5,736 nucleotides of DNA from an uncultured Verrucomicrobiota bacterium (GCA_945613785.1 CALZAJ010000109.1:1-5736), one strand, 5' to 3'. Counted from the stretch's first letter, positions 1-5,697 are shown. Made by a program: numbers and translations. The notes: a model not told the origin generated them from the sequence alone.

Positions 1-129
1 GGTGGCGAGGTCGATGCTGCGGGTCCACAGGGAGACCTTGTTGTCGGCGTCCAGGGAAGCCCAGATTTCATCGGAGAAGGCCGCAAAGTCATTCTCGATG
101 GCTACGGACTCCGGCTCGCCGGTGAAGGA
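1..129 (-). other. Possible minus-strand coding fragment at the left edge (junction or chimera suspected)
   Basis: Read on the minus strand from about base 129 to the edge, this segment gives an open frame with codons typical of the window (GCC, ATC, GAG, GAC, TTC, TCC, CTG, AAG, GTC). It contains FAAFSDEIWASLDADNKVSL and continues into WTRSIDLAT. The plus frame over the same bases is Arg/Ser-rich with AGG codons. The minus frame is closed upstream by a TAG at 130-132, so it cannot be a complete gene here. The LDADNKVSLWTRSIDLAT part loosely resembles the secretin segment that precedes the missing region (compare PulD ...LATPSIVTLDN), which would mean an inverted piece of the same gene. A WD40-like repeat is an alternative reading. 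Both are inferences; the codon-use contrast is what is seen. Confidence 0.35.
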
Positions 130-973
130 CTACGAGCAGAAGGACCTCGGCATCAAGATCAAGGTGACGCCGAAGATCAATCCGAACGGCACGGTGATGC
201 TGACGGTCGAGGAGGAGTACTCACAGGAAGGCGCCGGCCAGATGGTTGACGGCGAAAGCCAGGCCACGACGGTCACACGCAAGATGTCCGCCGACGCCGT
301 TCTCGAGAACAACATGACGGTCATCTTCGGCGGCCTCACCCAGACGACCACGAAGGAGAGCGAGAGCGGCATTCCGATTCTCAAGGACATCCCGTGGATC
401 GGCAAGTGGCTCTTCTCTTCAACGACGCACGAAGAGGCCCGCAGCGAGCTCCTGGTGTTCATGACGCCGTATGTGCTCGACGACGCCGAGGCCGCGCAGG
501 TTGAGGCCCTCCGTCGCAAGAACGCGATCAGCGATGCCCGTCCGTGGGATGATCATGGCTGGTCCCCTTCCGCGCTGGCCGATCCCGTCTCGAAGTCAGA
601 GATGATGCGCCGCCTGAAGGACGAGGCGAAGAAGCAGGATGAGGAGCGCAAGACCAAGCTCGCCATCGAGAAGTGGAAGATGGACCGTGCGAAGGCCCTT
701 GAGAAGATGGATGCGGACGAGCGGAAGTTCTGGCTCGATGCCCATCGTGAGGAGCTCGAGAAGGAAGAAAAGGCGAAGTTCGACGCCGAGGTCAAGGTGC
801 AGGAGGATCTCCAGGCCCTCGCCGCCAAGATCAAGGCCGAGCGCATGGAGAAGGCGAACGCGAAGATTCAGGAGAACGCCAAGGCGCTGGAGGCCGAGAA
901 CGAGCACGGACGCCTTGAGGCCGAGAAGAAGGCCGCGGAGGCCGCGGCGACCGAAGAAACGCCCGCCGAGTGA
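2..973 (+). CDS. Secretin (GspD/PulD-type) C-terminal part, 5' partial, with long charged helical tail
   Basis: Secretins form the outer-membrane channel of type II secretion, type IV pilus and related machines. In the frame opening at base 2, residues ~38-159 match the secretin core. VTPKINPNG (55-63) is followed by the signature region 107-159: VIFGGL, a T/E-rich stretch, GIPILKDIPWIGKWLF and ELLVFMTPYVL, closely parallel to PulD/GspD. After that, residues 160-323 are mostly Lys/Glu/Ala/Arg and predicted helical or coiled coil, much longer than the usual secretin C-terminal S-domain. PWDDHGWSPSALADP (181-195) lies at the boundary. The gene is cut by the window edge: N-domains and signal peptide are not visible. 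Residues 1-32 (bases 2-97) look spurious: Arg/Ser-rich, with three AGG codons, which the clear genes here avoid; an in-frame ATG at 98 lies next to the start of recognisable sequence. The stop is at 971-973, immediately before the next gene. Family assignment is firm; which secretion system it serves is not known. Confidence 0.88.
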   Translation: MARSMLRVHRETLLSASREAQISSEKAAKSFSMATDSGSPVKDYEQKDLGIKIKVTPKINPNGTVMLTVEEEYSQEGAGQMVDGESQATTVTRKMSADAVLENNMTVIFGGLTQTTTKESESGIPILKDIPWIGKWLFSSTTHEEARSELLVFMTPYVLDDAEAAQVEALRRKNAISDARPWDDHGWSPSALADPVSKSEMMRRLKDEAKKQDEERKTKLAIEKWKMDRAKALEKMDADERKFWLDAHREELEKEEKAKFDAEVKVQEDLQALAAKIKAERMEKANAKIQENAKALEAENEHGRLEAEKKAAEAAATEETPAE

Positions 974-978
974 ATGCC

Positions 979-1938
979 ATGAACAGCAAGACGATATCCA
1001 TCTTGGTCCTGGCCGGCGCCATTCTCGTGGCGGCCGTCGCGGCGATCGTCGTGACCGGCAACCGCAAGGCCAAGGCCCGTGCCGAGGCTGATCGGGTCGA
1101 GGCCGCGGCCGACAAGGCGAAGGCGGAGGCCAAGAAGGCCGAAGCCGAAGCGGCGTCGGATCGCGCGAAGGCCGAGTCCCAGAAGACCGCTCTCAAGCTG
1201 GCCGAAGAAAACCGCAAGGCGCAGGAAGCCGAACGCGAGGCCTCCGCCAATGCGGCCGAGAAGGCCAAGGAAGACCGTGCCCGCGCCGAGGCGGAGAAGG
1301 TCCGGGCGGCGTCCGAAGCCCAGACCGCCGCCGACAACCGTGCGGCCGAGAAGTCCAGGGCCGAGACGGCTCGTGCCGAGGCCGAGAAGGCCAAGCAGGA
1401 CGCGCTCGCCGAGGCCGCCAAGGCGCAGGCCGCAGCCGATGCGCTGGCGCGTGAGAAGCTGGTGGCGGACAAGGTCATCGCCGAGCAGAAGCTTTACGAG
1501 CTCAAGCAGCTCGACCTGGCGACACTGGAGCGCGACCTGCTCGCGTTCAAGCGCGATCTCGACGAACGCGAACGGGCGCTGCAGCCGGAGAAGACGATCC
1601 AGGACCTCGCGTGGGTGTCCATGGAGGATACGGTCCTGGGCGAGGACGGCACGGTCCATAAGCGTGAGAAGGTGCCGTATCTGGCCGAGAACGACAAGAG
1701 TCTGCCGAAGGGACAGCGTACGCTCGCCAAGGCGCAGCGCCTGTTGCGCGAGGCGAATGAACGGCGTGCGTCCGCCCTGCAGTCCAACGTCACGAGCCGT
1801 CTTGAAAAGCTTTACGTCGCCGCCATCCGCGAGGATCGCGTGACGGACGCCGAATATTACAAGAAATCATTGAAGTCGCTGTACCCCGGTTGGGAGTACA
1901 AGCCGCCGGAAAAAGATCAGGAAGTGAGCAAAGAATGA
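979..1938 (+). CDS. Membrane-anchored Ala/Glu/Lys-rich coiled-coil protein, function unknown
   Basis: I do not recognise this as a named family. From ATG 979 it is 319 residues. Residues 6-25 (ISILVLAGAILVAAVAAIVV) form one hydrophobic segment, either a membrane anchor or an uncleaved signal; no lipobox is seen. Residues ~28-200 are a long Ala/Glu/Lys/Arg run with RAEAEKAKA-like repeats, predicted coiled coil and TolA-like in composition only. Residues ~205-319 are more ordinary sequence (QDLAWVSMEDTVLGEDGTVH, later LREANERRASALQ and EYYKKSLKSLYPGWEY) and may form a small folded or helical domain outside the cytoplasm. An in-frame GTG at 970 overlaps the secretin stop and is an alternative start. 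There is no strong ribosome-binding site at either, so coupling to secretin translation is likely. It ends with a 4-base overlap with ychF. A scaffold or accessory role for the secretin is plausible but inferred only from adjacency and the shared coiled-coil character. Confidence 0.85.
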   Translation: MNSKTISILVLAGAILVAAVAAIVVTGNRKAKARAEADRVEAAADKAKAEAKKAEAEAASDRAKAESQKTALKLAEENRKAQEAEREASANAAEKAKEDRARAEAEKVRAASEAQTAADNRAAEKSRAETARAEAEKAKQDALAEAAKAQAAADALAREKLVADKVIAEQKLYELKQLDLATLERDLLAFKRDLDERERALQPEKTIQDLAWVSMEDTVLGEDGTVHKREKVPYLAENDKSLPKGQRTLAKAQRLLREANERRASALQSNVTSRLEKLYVAAIREDRVTDAEYYKKSLKSLYPGWEYKPPEKDQEVSKE

Positions 1939-3059
1939 GTCTCTCCGTAGGTATCGTGGGCTTGCCGAACGTCGGCAAGTCTACCTTGTTTAACGCCCTC
2001 ACCAAGAAGCAGCAGGCCGCCGCCGAGAACTATCCGTTCTGCACGATCGAGCCGAATACCTCCATCGTCGAGGTGAAGGACTCCCGTCTCGAGGAGCTGG
2101 CGAAGATTGACAATCCGCAGCAGATCATCCGCGCGACCGTCGAATTCACCGACATCGCGGGCCTTGTGAAGGGCGCGTCCAAGGGCGAAGGTCTCGGCAA
2201 CAAGTTCCTCGCGAACATCCGCGAGTGCGATGCGATCCTGCATGTCGTCCGTTGCTTCGAAAACGATGACATCATCCACGTCCAGGAGGGTGGCAACAAG
2301 TCCGCCCCGATCGATCCCGCCGGCGATGCCGAGGTGATCGAGACGGAACTCGTCCTGGCGGACATGGAACAGCTCCAGAAGCGCTACGACCGCGTCAAGA
2401 AGGAAGCCCAGGCGAAGCCGCCGCTTCGTCCCGAGGCCGAGGCCTGCGGCGCGCTCCTGAAGCACCTCGAGGAGGGCCATCCCGTCCGTACGTTCCCGCG
2501 CAAGGACGGCGATCCGATCCTGCCGGTCCTGAAGGATCTCCATTTCCTGACGGACAAGAGCGTGATCTACTGCGCCAACGTGTCCGAAGACGACCTCGCC
2601 GATCCGACCGCCAACCCGCACGTCGCCGCGCTCAAGGCCTATGCCGACAAGCAGGGGTGCGAGATGGTGACGATCTGCGCGCAGATGGAGGCGGACCTCG
2701 CGGGTCTTTCCGAGGAAGAGGCGAAGGAGTTCCTCTCCAGCTACGGACTCGAGGAGTCTTCGCTCGATCGTACGATCAAGCTGGCCTACCACACGCTGGG
2801 CCTCGCGAGCTACTTCACGTCGGGACCGAAGGAATCCCGCGCCTGGACGTTCCACCGCGGTTGGAAGGCCCCCAAGTGCGCCGGTGTCATTCACACCGAC
2901 TTCGAGAAGGGCTTTATCCGTGCGGAAGTGATCGCGTTCGAGGACTACATCAAGAACAACGGCACTTCGGGTGCTCGCGCCGTCGGCGCACTCCGTCCTG
3001 AAGGCAAGGAGTACGAGATGAAGGACGGCGACGTGGTTGAGTTCCTGTTCAGCAAGTGA
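1935..3059 (+). CDS. ychF: Redox-responsive ATPase/GTPase YchF (OLA1 family)
   Basis: YchF is a cytoplasmic P-loop NTPase of the Obg branch that binds ribosomes. It is linked in E. coli to stress responses and start-codon selection, and it prefers ATP over GTP. The protein is 374 residues, close to the bacterial norm (363 in E. coli). Motifs seen: P-loop GLPNVGKST (9-17), switch II DIAG (73-76) followed by GASKGEGLGNKFL, and at the G4 position NVSE (215-218) instead of NKxD, the family's hallmark that relaxes guanine specificity. The C-terminal TGS domain (~291-373) carries TSGPKESRAWTFHRG and the near-invariant IHTDFEKGFIRAEV, ending DGDVVEFLF. ATG 1935 was chosen over an upstream in-frame ATG at 1890 because the conserved protein begins MSLSVGIVG and the upstream 15 residues overlap the previous gene. 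The start overlaps the previous stop as ATGA. AGGA at 1919-1922 is a somewhat distant ribosome-binding site, so coupled translation is likely. Confidence 0.97.
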   Translation: MSLSVGIVGLPNVGKSTLFNALTKKQQAAAENYPFCTIEPNTSIVEVKDSRLEELAKIDNPQQIIRATVEFTDIAGLVKGASKGEGLGNKFLANIRECDAILHVVRCFENDDIIHVQEGGNKSAPIDPAGDAEVIETELVLADMEQLQKRYDRVKKEAQAKPPLRPEAEACGALLKHLEEGHPVRTFPRKDGDPILPVLKDLHFLTDKSVIYCANVSEDDLADPTANPHVAALKAYADKQGCEMVTICAQMEADLAGLSEEEAKEFLSSYGLEESSLDRTIKLAYHTLGLASYFTSGPKESRAWTFHRGWKAPKCAGVIHTDFEKGFIRAEVIAFEDYIKNNGTSGARAVGALRPEGKEYEMKDGDVVEFLFSK

Positions 3060-3074
3060 AGAGAAACGCGACCA

Positions 3075-3108
3075 AGTGAATAGGTTATAGTGAATAGGTT
3101 ATAGTGAA
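3075..3108 (+). repeat. 14-bp tandem repeat between ychF and thrC
   Basis: The unit AGTGAATAGGTTAT occurs twice perfectly (3075-3088 and 3089-3102) and is followed by a partial third copy, AGTGAA (3103-3108), which runs into the thrC ribosome-binding site. A further AGTGAAGAG at 3055-3063 spans the ychF stop codon and matches 3103-3111, so the gap looks built by duplication of the sequence around that stop. The gap is AT-richer than the flanking genes. Confidence 0.9.
3086..3105 (+). promoter_or_regulatory. Possible thrC promoter -10 elements (two TATAGT copies)
   Basis: TATAGT at 3086-3091 and again at 3100-3105, created by the tandem repeat, each match the -10 consensus at five of six positions. 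The first would place a transcript start near 3098, about 20 bases before the thrC ATG. No convincing -35 box lies about 17 bases upstream of either; TGAATA at 3077-3082 is a poor match for the second. No terminator is seen after ychF, so thrC may instead, or also, be read through from upstream. Confidence 0.3.
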
Positions 3109-3113
3109 GAGGA
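3108..3113 (+). promoter_or_regulatory. Ribosome-binding site of thrC
   Basis: AGAGGA lies 4 bases before ATG 3118, within a longer purine run (GAAGAGGAAG). It supports this start and sits directly at the end of the 14-bp tandem repeat, so the repeat forms the immediate leader of thrC. Confidence 0.7.
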
Positions 3114-3117
3114 AGTT

Positions 3118-4518
3118 ATGAAGTTTGTTTCTACGCGTAAGGGTATTGAGGCGTCTAGCGCTGAAAGTGTGTTCCAGGGGCTTGCGCCGGACGGCGGACT
3201 GTTCGTGCCGACGATGACCGGCGTCGCGCCGATCGATTTCACGACGATCAAGACGATGCGCGACGCCGAAGAGGCGGTGATGGCGCGTCTCTTCGATGAC
3301 CTGCCGGCCGAGGTCCGTACCGCCGCCGCCGACCGTCTCCTGTCGCGTTTCCCCGAAAACGATCCGATCCCGCTCGTTGATGCGGACGGCATGAAGATCC
3401 TCGAGCTCTTCCACGGCAAGACGGGCGCCTTCAAGGACGTCGCGCTCTCGATGCTTCCCGTGTTCATGAAGCACGCGGCGGGCGGCAAGCGCGTCCTCAT
3501 CCTCACGGCGACGTCGGGTGACACCGGCTCCGCGGCGATGCAGGGCTTCGCGGGCGTCGAGGGCACGGAAGTGCTCGTTTTCTTCCCGAACGTCGGAACC
3601 TCAAAGGTGCAGCGTCTCCAGATGACGACCCCGGCGGACAAGAACGTCCACGCCGTCGCCATCAAGGGCAACTTCGATGACGCGCAGGCCGCGGTGAAGC
3701 GCATCTTCGCCGACAAGGCGATCAACGACAACGCGGCCGCCCACGGCGTCACGCTCTCGTCCGCCAACTCGATCAACACCGGCCGTCTCATCCCGCAGAT
3801 CGCCTACTACGTCCTCGCGTCCGCCAAGCTCGGCGAGACGTATGACGTCGTGGTTCCCTCGGGCAACTTCGGCAACATCCTCGCCGCGTACTACGCGAAG
3901 ATGCTCGGCGCGAAGATCGGCAAGTTCGTCGTCGCCTCGAACGTGAACGACGTGCTCGCGCGCTTCGTGAAGACGGGCGTCTACGATCCGGGCGAGGTCT
4001 TCACCATCACCAACTCCCCGTCCATGGACATCCGCAAGTCGTCCAACGTCGAGCGTCTCCTGTGGCTCATCTCGGGCGGACTCGAAGGCGATGTCGCCGG
4101 TGCCTGCGCCGAGACCGCGCGCATGATGAAGGACATGGCGGAGAAGGGACGCTACGAGCTCTCCGAGAAGGCCAAGGCGCGTCTCCTTGCCGACTTCGAG
4201 GGCGGCGTTGCGACGCCGGAGGAGACCGAGGCGGAGATGCGCGGCGTCAAGGACCGCTGCGGCTACATCCTCGATCCGCACACCGCGGTCGCGACCTTCG
4301 TCGCCCGCAAGCTCGGTTATCCGAAGGCCAGCAACCCCGTGGTGATCGCCGCGACGGCGACCCCGTACAAGTTCCCCGAGACCTGCCAGCGCGCGTTCGG
4401 TGCCGATGTCCTCGACAATCCTCCGCCCAGCTTCAAGGATCTCGAGACGCTCCCGATCGCCCAGACGCGTGTCTGCGAGATCGACAAGATCGACGACGAG
4501 GTCACGCGCCTCTTCTGA
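3118..4518 (+). CDS. thrC: Threonine synthase
   Basis: A cytoplasmic pyridoxal-phosphate enzyme that converts O-phospho-L-homoserine and water to L-threonine and phosphate, the last step of threonine synthesis. It has 466 residues, in the range of the longer E. coli/yeast-type enzymes (428 and 514). Landmarks: N-terminal GLAPDGGLFVP (21-31); HGKTGAFKD (99-107) with K106 as the expected PLP Schiff-base lysine; ATSGDTGSAA (131-140); SSANSINTGRLIPQIAYY (214-231); PLP-phosphate loop VPSGNFGN (246-253); NSPSMDIRKSSNVERLL (299-315); DPHTAVA (386-392); and C-terminal ATATPYKFPE (412-421). All parts look intact. A good ribosome-binding site fixes ATG 3118. The first ~17 codons are richer in T-ending codons (TTT, GTT, TCT, CGT, GGT, ATT) than the rest. 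No other threonine-pathway gene is adjacent; the gene is followed by a strong terminator. Confidence 0.97.
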   Translation: MKFVSTRKGIEASSAESVFQGLAPDGGLFVPTMTGVAPIDFTTIKTMRDAEEAVMARLFDDLPAEVRTAAADRLLSRFPENDPIPLVDADGMKILELFHGKTGAFKDVALSMLPVFMKHAAGGKRVLILTATSGDTGSAAMQGFAGVEGTEVLVFFPNVGTSKVQRLQMTTPADKNVHAVAIKGNFDDAQAAVKRIFADKAINDNAAAHGVTLSSANSINTGRLIPQIAYYVLASAKLGETYDVVVPSGNFGNILAAYYAKMLGAKIGKFVVASNVNDVLARFVKTGVYDPGEVFTITNSPSMDIRKSSNVERLLWLISGGLEGDVAGACAETARMMKDMAEKGRYELSEKAKARLLADFEGGVATPEETEAEMRGVKDRCGYILDPHTAVATFVARKLGYPKASNPVVIAATATPYKFPETCQRAFGADVLDNPPPSFKDLETLPIAQTRVCEIDKIDDEVTRLF

Positions 4519-4540
4519 GGTCGCGGGCTCCTGGAACAGA

Positions 4541-4578
4541 AAGAAGCGCCTGGAATGATCCGGACGCTTCTTCTTTTT
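4541..4578 (+). terminator. Rho-independent terminator after thrC, possibly bidirectional
   Basis: An 8-bp perfect stem, AAGAAGCG (4541-4548) with CGCTTCTT (4565-4572), continues inward after one C/A mismatch through CTGGA/TCCGG pairing (one T-G wobble) to an ATGA loop (4556-4559). It is followed by CTTTTT (4573-4578). It starts 22 bases after the thrC stop. On the minus strand the same stem is followed by the T-rich TCTGTT, so it may also stop transcripts of the convergent isomerase gene. Confidence 0.88.
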
Positions 4579-4598
4579 GTCTATCGCGTGATCGCGGC

Positions 4599-5642
4599 TC
4601 AGTGCTTGTGCTTACCGCACTTGCATGCGTGGCCATCGCCGTGGCCGTGGCCGCCGCAGCACTCGTGGCCATCGTCGTGGTGGTGGCCGTGGCCGCCGCA
4701 GCACTTGTGGCCGTCGCCATGGTCGTGGCCGCAGGAGCACTTGTGCTCATCGACTTCGGTGAATTCGATTTTCGCGTTGGCGCGGAGGTCGGCGACGAAG
4801 GCGTCCATGGCCTGGCCGCGCGCGTTGTGGCGGAGGAGGTCCTTGACCTGGTCATGGACGTCGACCAGCGTCTGGGCGCCGCCGGCCTTTTCGTCGGCCT
4901 TGTAGATGATGTGGTAACCGAACTGGGTCGTGACGATGCCGGAGACCTCGCCTTTCTTCATTTCGAAGGCGCACTTGTCAAATTCGGGGACCATCATGCC
5001 GGGACCGAACCAGCCGAGCGAACCGCCCTGCTGACCCGAAGGGCAGTCGGAGTGCTTCTTGGCCTCTTCGGCGAAGTCACCGCCGTTCACGATGCGCTCG
5101 CGGATCTCACGGATCTTCACGAGGGCGGCGTCCTTCTTCTCGGGCAGATCGCTGTCGTCGACCTTGATGAGGATGTGCTGGCAGAGGACCTGGGGAGCCG
5201 TGACGTACTCCTCCTTGTGGGCTTCGTAGAACTTGGTGACCTCCTCTTCGGTCGGGTCATCGATGTGGGCGCAGGCCTGGTTGACGAGCATGTTGACGCG
5301 GGCACCTTTCTCGAGCTCCTTGCGGAAGGCCTCTTCGGTGATGCCCTGGGCCTCGAGGGCCTTCTTGTAGTTCTCTTCGCTGCCGACCTGAGAGACGACG
5401 CGGGCGACTTCGGCATCGACGTCCTTCGCCGTGACGGGGAGATCGAGCTGGTTGGCGCGGTCGAAGAGGAGCTTCGCGCCGATGGCCTGGTCAAGGGCCT
5501 TTTCCTGGAGCTTGGGGAGGTTGGTCCTCACTTCATCGATCGTCATGCCGTGGCTCGTGTAGAACCGAACGAGGCGGTCGAGTTCGAAGTTAATCGCATC
5601 GGGCGAAATGGTCTGTCCGTTGACAATCGCAGTCTTCATCAT
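4599..5642 (-). CDS. Parvulin-type peptidyl-prolyl isomerase with C-terminal His/Cys-rich tail
   Basis: Catalyses cis-trans isomerisation of X-Pro bonds, or acts as a chaperone. The protein has 347 residues. Residues ~1-145 resemble the helical SurA/PrsA-type chaperone region. Residues ~150-248 are the parvulin domain: QHILIKVDD (155-163), then GGDFAEEAKKHSDCPSGQQG (187-206), GGSLGWFGPGMMVPEFDKCAF (206-226) and TTQFGYHIIYK (238-248). Residues 300-347 are a Gly/His/Cys/Asp tail with 14 His and 8 Cys, the cysteines arranged CSC, CC, CC, CKC; metal binding (Ni, Zn, Cu or Co) is inferred from composition. SlyD has a comparable tail but on an FKBP fold. No signal peptide, membrane segment or lipobox is visible, so the protein appears cytoplasmic, unlike SurA or PrsA. 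Two consecutive ATGs (5642 and 5639) could start it; AAGGA is better spaced (6 bases) for the second. It is convergent to thrC and seems monocistronic in this window. Confidence 0.94.
   Translation of the reverse strand: MMKTAIVNGQTISPDAINFELDRLVRFYTSHGMTIDEVRTNLPKLQEKALDQAIGAKLLFDRANQLDLPVTAKDVDAEVARVVSQVGSEENYKKALEAQGITEEAFRKELEKGARVNMLVNQACAHIDDPTEEEVTKFYEAHKEEYVTAPQVLCQHILIKVDDSDLPEKKDAALVKIREIRERIVNGGDFAEEAKKHSDCPSGQQGGSLGWFGPGMMVPEFDKCAFEMKKGEVSGIVTTQFGYHIIYKADEKAGGAQTLVDVHDQVKDLLRHNARGQAMDAFVADLRANAKIEFTEVDEHKCSCGHDHGDGHKCCGGHGHHHDDGHECCGGHGHGDGHACKCGKHKH
4641..4740 (-). repeat. Direct repeats encoding the His/Cys tail of the isomerase
   Basis: On the plus strand, GTGGCCGTGGCCGCCGCAGCAC occurs perfectly at 4641-4662 and 4683-4704, a period of 42 bases or 14 codons. 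A degenerate third copy ends GTGGCCGCAGGAGCAC (4725-4740). The repeats encode the CCGGHGH blocks of the tail and suggest it grew by in-frame duplication. Confidence 0.85.
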
Positions 5643-5645
5643 GTG

Positions 5646-5650
5646 TCCTT
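5646..5650 (-). promoter_or_regulatory. Ribosome-binding site of the isomerase gene
   Basis: AAGGA on the minus strand lies 3 bases before the ATG at 5642 and 6 bases before the adjacent in-frame ATG at 5639. The spacing favours the second ATG as the real start, which would remove one methionine. Confidence 0.75.
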
Positions 5651-5667
5651 ATTTGGTTAATTTCATA

Positions 5668-5697
5668 ATTATATCAAATTTTGATGCTGACTGTACC
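5668..5697 (-). promoter_or_regulatory. Promoter of the isomerase gene
   Basis: On the minus strand a perfect TATAAT (-10) occupies 5673-5668. GGTACA (5697-5692) lies 18 bases upstream and matches the -35 box only in its last three bases. The segment 5651-5690 is strikingly AT-rich against the GC-rich genes. A start near 5661 would give a leader of about 20 bases. The remaining bases to the window end (5698-5736) show nothing I can identify. Confidence 0.6.

Noticed and set aside
1080..1480. Repetitive DNA within the coiled-coil gene considered as a CRISPR or satellite-like array
   Set aside because: The repetition is imperfect and codon-phased, explained by Ala/Glu/Lys/Arg coiled-coil coding; there are no constant repeats with unique spacers.
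868..1659. Minus-strand open frame (263 codons), Gly/Leu/Arg-rich
   Set aside because: It is antisense to the repetitive coiled-coil gene. The open frame follows from the GC-biased Ala/Glu/Lys codons on the other strand; no start signal or family match.
1890..1934. Upstream ATG that would extend YchF by 15 residues
   Set aside because: The extension does not fit the conserved YchF N-terminus and lies within the end of the previous gene; ATG 1935 with the ATGA overlap is better.
1917..2894. Minus-strand open frame (325 codons) opposite ychF
   Set aside because: It is fully covered by the certain ychF gene; Arg/Asp/Leu/Val-rich shadow with no motif.
3076..3090. Tiny reading frame (GTG AAT AGG TTA TAG) in the tandem repeat as a thrC leader peptide
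   Set aside because: It has four codons, no ribosome-binding site, no Thr/Ile codons and no attenuator hairpin before thrC.
4585..4596. Short hairpin CGCG-TGAT-CGCG just past the isomerase stop
   Set aside because: Only 4 bp of stem and no T-run on the minus strand; the longer hairpin at 4541-4578 is the better terminator candidate.
4062..5660. Long open frame on the plus strand (532 codons) running through the thrC end and antisense to the isomerase
   Set aside because: It overlaps two well-supported genes, is Arg/Ala/Val/Asp-biased in the way of a shadow frame in GC-rich DNA, and contains no recognisable domain.
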